A DNA stretch of 64,000 nucleotides. Source: Onchocerca volvulus. Taxonomy: Eukaryota > Nematoda > Chromadorea > Rhabditida > Onchocercidae. Location of the stretch: assembly GCA_000499405.2 (NCBI GenBank), contig HG738137.1, forward strand, positions 4,588,001 to 4,652,000. The letters run 5' to 3'. The translations under genes were made by a program, and so were the position numbers. Below the pieces are notes generated by a model, which was not told the origin of the DNA, ran no database searches, and was given only the letters and a program-made list of their open reading frames with translations. This document shows, piece after piece, positions 58,551-64,000 of the stretch. The first letter of the stretch is position 1, and every line of letters begins with the position of its first letter.

Positions 58551-61427
58551 TACGTGCTATGCATGCGTTCTTTTGGAGTAGTGATTCAACAAAGTATTTT
58601 AAATATCTATATCTATGATATGGTGCTAATGAATCTGTGATATGATAATTGAAATGATGATTTACTGATAATCTAATCGTTCCAGTATATAAGTATTCAC
58701 AATTTGGAAGAATATACGCTCATCCAAAAGCTCCATTTCAGGGGACTAGTGAAATCAGGTACACCTGGCACCTTTCTTTGTAAAATAATAAATTTTATAA
58801 AAAAAAACTTGGGAAAAGAAGATGAAAATCACTGCCTGATTATTGACATTTAATTAAGCAAACATAATATCTTGAATTATAGATTAAAGTGGAATCAAAA
58901 AATAAGAGGAAAACTGAATGAACCAAATGAAATAAAAAAATGAGAATAGTTACTTTCAGTACATTATGGAATCAAGTGTAATGCTCTATAGCGTAGCTGC
59001 GCAATTTATCGTAGCTAGCGGCTGGTAGACTATCGATGAAAAATGATTTGCAAATACAAAGTGTAAGTGAGACGGCTTTTTGAAAAAAAACTTAGATAAG
59101 TACATCGATTTTCATTGTGAATCAAATGCGAAAATATTACCGATCAACAGATACTGTGGTTTGGATTTGGTTCATTCGCTAAATTGATCAAATTAGTTTG
59201 CTGAGGTGCACAAACGTATGTGATAAACAAAGTAAATGTGTTTAGTAGTAATAAAAGTAATGGAAGTAATGGAATAAATAATATAATAAAAGAGGAGTAG
59301 GAAATATGAATAACAATAAATAGAAAGAATACAAAATGATGGAATCAAAGATAAGGAAAAATACATTTTGGTTTAGCAATGTTAACTTGTGATACTATGC
59401 CAGAATCTCAGATCCTACTGCTGTTTTTGAGTGTGATTTGCTCAAATGTATATTTTAAATATAGTTCTATAAACTTGTTTAGTAAAATTTATTCGATTTT
59501 TGAGTTTCAGTTGACGAAAAACGCAGCATAAAAAATGCTTTCCTTTTTGTCTTCTCTAGTGAATTTGTGTTTTGTAAAACTTCTTTTCCCAAGTTTTATC
59601 CTCCAATTACTGTTGTTTTGTTTTGACACGAGCATAACACTGCCAGGTCTTTCTAACTTATAAAAGAAACAAATTTTATGTGATGATACATCCAAAAGTT
59701 TGGTATGCTATTGGTTACTTTGTATGTAATTAATACTACGGTCATCATGATATCATCTTCATTCTTCTGTGGTCATATATGAAAATTTAATGCCTTATTT
59801 TATTAATTCTGGAAATCTTACGGTTCTTCGATATTTATTTCCGTGTAATTTTCTTTTCTCTTTCATCACCAATTTTCAATTTTATACATTTCGAGGCCTT
59901 GTTATCAATATTATTTTTCAATGAACCAAAAAAGATATAAAAGGATTGCAAGATGCTCTAAACATTCTACATTTCACAAATGCAAATGTGTTAGCCGATC
60001 TTTAAAAGACATAACTGATATCTCGTACACCAAATTTCATTAACAATAGTAAAATATTCAGAAATTACTAATGATATGGGAGAAATATGTAGGACACTTA
60101 TGGGATGATTGGTAAGGGCTCACTTACTGCAGTCATCTGGTAAATAAATTTTTCACTTACAGTTCAAAAAAGATTGCGAGAAAGCAATCGCGGAAGAAAT
60201 AAGAGTGGAAATATAAGCATGTTCCACATGTAGAGGAAGCTTCCGAAAGTTCCTCTCTCAAGGATTATCATGGCGTATGAATGACGAAGGGTCACTTCGC
60301 ATTACTAACCTGAAAGGTCATAAAGGAGGTATTCCATTGGATACACAACAATTAACATTAAGCATTCAGAAGATATTTTGACGCAATAATTGATCTAACT
60401 TGAGGTATCTCATCGTACAGCATTTGTAGAAATAGAAATACATTACTGCCTATTTACGACAAAAGTGATTTTACATTATAACGGCTAAATTTATAGCAAA
60501 ACTTAATTCATAAAACAGGAAGCGACGATGATTTTCATAGCGAATCATCGGTACGATCACAAAGATTTTGCTCAGATGAAGCCATGGGAATGTGACTTAA
60601 CGGTGTATACTTCACGTTCATGCAGATGTGAGTGGCGTGCAGGCAGGATGATCAGTTTGCAAGGAAAATTTGGGATATCTGGATAGGGACACTGATAACA
60701 TCAACTTTATCTTCATTCAGAAACTAATACTGCATTGGTTGCTTGGCAACAATGATCATGATTGCACGGCAATAATGATACGAATTACTATAGAAATTCA
60801 TATCATTATTGCCGTGCAATCTCTCCTATCCAACAGAACATCTCAGAAAATCATTAACTTGCGCTACTATTTTGTGTTGCGCCATAATACGCTGTTTTCT
60901 GCTACACTTTCTTCATTGATATGAACATTTTATAGCTTCTAGCTTTTTTTGATCTCCAAAATCATTTATTTGCATTTAACTGATCATTGATCGCTACTGT
61001 AAAATGTTTACTATAAAGGGCATTTATGAGATCCATTTTTATCTAGAACTTGAGCAGTTCTATCTCTATTTAGGAATAATGAAAAACGCAAAACATCATT
61101 TTTAGTGAGTATGTTTTAACTAAAGTGGTTTTGTGGAAGAGCAAAGAAGTTATGTTTCATTCTGCTGCGACTGATAGAAAAATATTTGTTAAGAAGTGCA
61201 CATTCTCGTAGAAGAATGCAAGAACATCCTTACAAATTATTTTTTGTTACAAACTGAAGATTTTTTCTTGTGATAAGTTACAAGTTTTTGTTTCCCACAA
61301 CTGTATTATCCCAATCAATATTCTTGATTAACTTATTCTATTATTCGCGAAAACATTGTACTGCTGAAGTAGGATGACACAATCATCTCTTAGCTGTATT
61401 GCGTTGATCTGTAACTTGTCTTTGCAG
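58551..61427. other. jph-1 3' end and intergenic region
   Basis: AATAAA at 58787-58792 is the likely jph-1 poly(A) signal, 237 bases after the stop. A less AT-rich patch at about 60170-60660 contains a 55-codon open frame (60212-60381) with no family match. A near-perfect 27-bp hairpin lies at 60760-60821. Nothing else is supported. Confidence 0.5.
60760..60821. repeat. 27-bp near-perfect hairpin (miRNA-like)
   Basis: The arms 60760-60786 and 60795-60821 pair at 26 of 27 positions around an 8-nt loop (actataga). The arm is less AT-rich than its surroundings (gattgcacggcaataatgat at the 5' end). Pairing does not continue below the stem. Confidence 0.85.
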
Positions 61428-61488
61428 AACAACAAGAAATACGAGTAAAGTATTGATTGTATTTGATATAAATGTGTATGCCAAGAGA

Positions 61489-63828
61489 ATGAGCAATAGT
61501 CCTGTTCAGTGTGTTGTTGCTGCATTAACTGATTTGATTCACTGCGATAATGTTTCCGCTTCAGACAGTAGTGAAGAGCGATTTATCGTGGTGCCGGTCG
61601 TGGAGTAGGTTTTTTTTTTTTTTAGTATATTGGTTTAAATTTTTAAGTTCAGATTTATAAAGTCGGAAATTAAACTGATTTAAAAGTATTGTGATTCAAG
61701 AAGAGATTTTAAAGATTTACTGCTGTGATTAGAAAGTAAAGTTATTGTCGATTGATTTCAGCAGAAATAACGATTGTTTCTTCATTGCAGATTACCACTC
61801 AGTTACAATGCCTTAAATTCGCCGGAAATACTTTATCTAGATGGAACGAATCAGGTCCTGCTTCGCTGTATTAATGGCTTAACAATGATCTTTGATGCAG
61901 CCTTTGAAAATACATCACCTCTTGCCACATATCGTTTAAATCCGAATGCTCGGGTACGTGATGGATCAGTATTTGGATGCATACTGTGGTTATTTTGAGT
62001 TTTAAATTGATCAGTTCAAAAGTTTTGTGTTTTGTTTTGAATTTTGGATATATTTAGAGAAGATTGGGATTGATTTTAACTTCATTTAAGAAAAATCATA
62101 AAATAGTTGATTATTCCCTGCACAGCTCTTTGCATGAATTTTATTAAATTTTTATTATGCAGATAATTCACAATAAGCATAGTGGTACACTGATAATCGC
62201 AGATTCCAAAATGCTTTGCTTGCGTCAGGATTATGGTGGAACATTTCTTCTTAAAACTGCATTAAAGAGACCATCAAATAAAACTGTTTCCGTTGAATTA
62301 CCATTAGATGAGGTAAATATTTCATTATTCTTATACGAATTATCAATTTAGACAAAAATATACTATAAAAGTTGTTATCAAAAAAAAAAAAAAAAGCAAA
62401 AACAAACAAATGCCTTTTTTTGGATGCATTCTGAAATAAATTTATTAAATTTGATATTTTTAACATGTTTGTAATAAGGCTAAAAATATTTTCAGCTATC
62501 TTCAAGATATACCTGTTCCTTTTTTATAGGCTACGAAATTTCTGCAAATAATCACAAATGATCCTGATTCAGAAGATATTCTAAAACAGCGACCTGCTCT
62601 GCGCAAATTTATATCGCAGTTACGCACCACAGTTGCGAACTTATCTGCGAATACTGTATGCTTATTTTTAAGTAATTTTAAATTTACATCAATTTTTGTT
62701 GCCGCAGAACTTCTTGTCTTAAATTTCTTTCTGCGATATATTTTTTTATGATCTTTTTGAACACATTTCCTTCTGAAGCATAACACTTCGTAGAAACTAA
62801 TAGCACTTTATTCTCGAACAACAATGTTTTTATGTTATGCTGTCAAAGTGATGTTTAATATGTTCGTGTATAATATGTAAATAGCTTAAAATTACTAGTA
62901 AAATCCCTTTTGTATTACTCTTTAAAATTCACAAAATTTTTAGATCTTTTCTTTATTCATTTTTTGTCAAGATGCAAGAACCATTGATGAAAAATGATGC
63001 TGAATGAATTTTATCATTTCAGGACACGTATAAGCTACGGTATAGAGAGGGAGAGAAGGAAGGGTTTAGTGTATCTTTTATTCTCTTAATGACATTTCTT
63101 AGGCTAATAACATCAAAACTGAATTCATTATGTCTATTTCTAGAATTTAAATTATTGGATTATTATTTGATTGTTCGAAATTCTTCAACAGCCAATATTC
63201 AAGTTGAAAATTTATTTTATAGATAGAATCGGTTGTAGTAGAAGCAAACGGCAAAGAATTGCTTGAACAACTGCGGCCTCTAGAAACTCCTGGAGAAAAT
63301 AATAGTTCAGAAGTACCACCGGAATGGATGACTTTCATTTGGCCTTATATTTCAGCGCTTGGAGAACGCGTGAGAGTAAGTTTTTGTTCTATGTTTAATA
63401 TATCTTTGATATAATGGAAATTAATTGCAGAATCAAATTTAATTGTGTTTAAGCTTCTGGGATTTGTTAACTTTTAATTATTTTGTAGCTGATGTTGAAC
63501 CCAGATCATCCATATAACTTCGAATATTCACCGGAATGGAAAGGTCTGAACAAGGAGATGATGGCAAGTGAAGCAGCTCGTCGACTTACATTTCAAAACT
63601 GGCCTCATATGGAATATAGGTTTGTTTTTGAGCTTTGTGTTGTAAAAATAGCTAAAAAGATATTCATGCTAACATAATTCCCACAAACTTAATTTTCAGA
63701 TGGGCTTTACCATATCAGATGGCAGAAGCAGGATTTTATCATCAACCAAATAGTGCTGGCGATGATCGAGTTCTCTGCTTCTCTTGTTTTGTTTGTCTGG
63801 TGTGTTGGGAACCGTCAGATGAACCTTG
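61489..63828 (+). CDS. BIRC6/BRUCE-type giant IAP E2/E3, N-terminal part, truncated by the window edge
   Basis: Exons: 61489-61604, 61791-61953, 62163-62312, 62530-62655, 63223-63375, 63489-63619, 63700-63828, then a GT donor; 322 complete codons here. The N-terminal part resembles the BIRC6 start (LPLSYNALNSPEILYLDGTN; IIADSKMLCLRQDYGGTFLL). From about residue 267 comes the BIR domain: RRLTFQNWPHMEYRWALPYQ, GFYHQPNSAGDDRVLCFSCF and VCLVCWEPSDEPW, nearly collinear with human BIRC6. It includes the zinc-ligand CxxC; the His and last Cys lie in the next exon outside the window. BIRC6 is a very large cytosolic/Golgi ubiquitin enzyme that targets caspases, SMAC and LC3. The start is uncertain: an acceptor ends at 61427 and the frame is open from there, so an upstream coding exon is possible. 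The last codon is split at 63828. Confidence 0.88.
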
Positions 63829-64000
63829 GTAATATTCAAATGTACAGTTCAGACTTAAAAAAAGAGTTTGCTAAAGAAATAAATATAAAACGAACAATTA
63901 AAAACTGAATAAAAAAAGTTGAGGGATGAGTTTGTACCAATTAAATCACTGATTGGGATTCAGTCATTTGGAACAATGATGCAGTGTATAGTACATGTAA
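63829..64000 (+). other. Start of the next BIRC6 intron
   Basis: The sequence after the donor at 63829 is AT-rich and non-coding up to the window edge. Confidence 0.6.

Overview
This window looks like chromosomal DNA from a parasitic nematode, most likely a filarial/spirurid (clade III) species. The DNA is strongly AT-rich. The genes are cut by many short-to-medium introns with GT...AG ends and U-rich 3' splice sites of the tttcag type. Several start codons sit a few bases after such an acceptor, as expected for spliced-leader trans-splicing. The proteins read as nematode-style orthologues (ERM-1, MDF-1/MAD1, a PTR protein, junctophilin). The genus is inference; no alignment could be run.

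Seven protein-coding genes are supported, all on the + strand. (1) 350-3233: a small type I membrane leucine-rich-repeat protein, 4 exons, 359 aa. (2) 17485-22376: an ezrin/radixin/moesin protein (erm-1), 11 exons, 566 aa. (3) 23930-26504: a probable mitochondrial ribosomal protein uS15m (mrps-15), 7 exons, 350 aa. (4) 28174-35797: a Patched-related (PTR) sterol-sensing-domain protein, 16 exons, 954 aa. (5) 37253-42281: the spindle checkpoint protein MAD1/MDF-1, 14 exons, 535 aa. (6) 50366-58550: a junctophilin (jph-1) with 8 MORN repeats and a C-terminal membrane anchor, 11 exons, 917 aa. (7) 61489 to beyond 63828: the 5' part of a BIRC6/BRUCE-type gene, running off the right edge inside its BIR domain. 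The exon chains were assembled by hand; every junction keeps the reading frame and the phase sums agree.

The genes are unrelated housekeeping or cell-biology functions: cortex-membrane linkage, mitochondrial translation, lipid/sterol-like transport, mitotic checkpoint, ER-plasma membrane junctions, and giant E2/E3 apoptosis control. Spacings are 1.4-14 kb, so I see no operon. The largest gene-poor stretch is 3234-17484. It holds a TG-rich minisatellite (about 7905-8245) and a less AT-rich island (about 8260-9010) but no gene I can support.

The most interesting unexplained signals are a set of six near-perfect fold-back hairpins scattered in introns and intergenic DNA, several of microRNA-precursor size; a frame-preserving candidate cassette exon inside erm-1; a probable GC-AG intron in jph-1; and a BIR-containing BIRC6 gene in a nematode. 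I did not find a CRISPR array, transposon ORF, tRNA, rRNA or any bacterial-type system.
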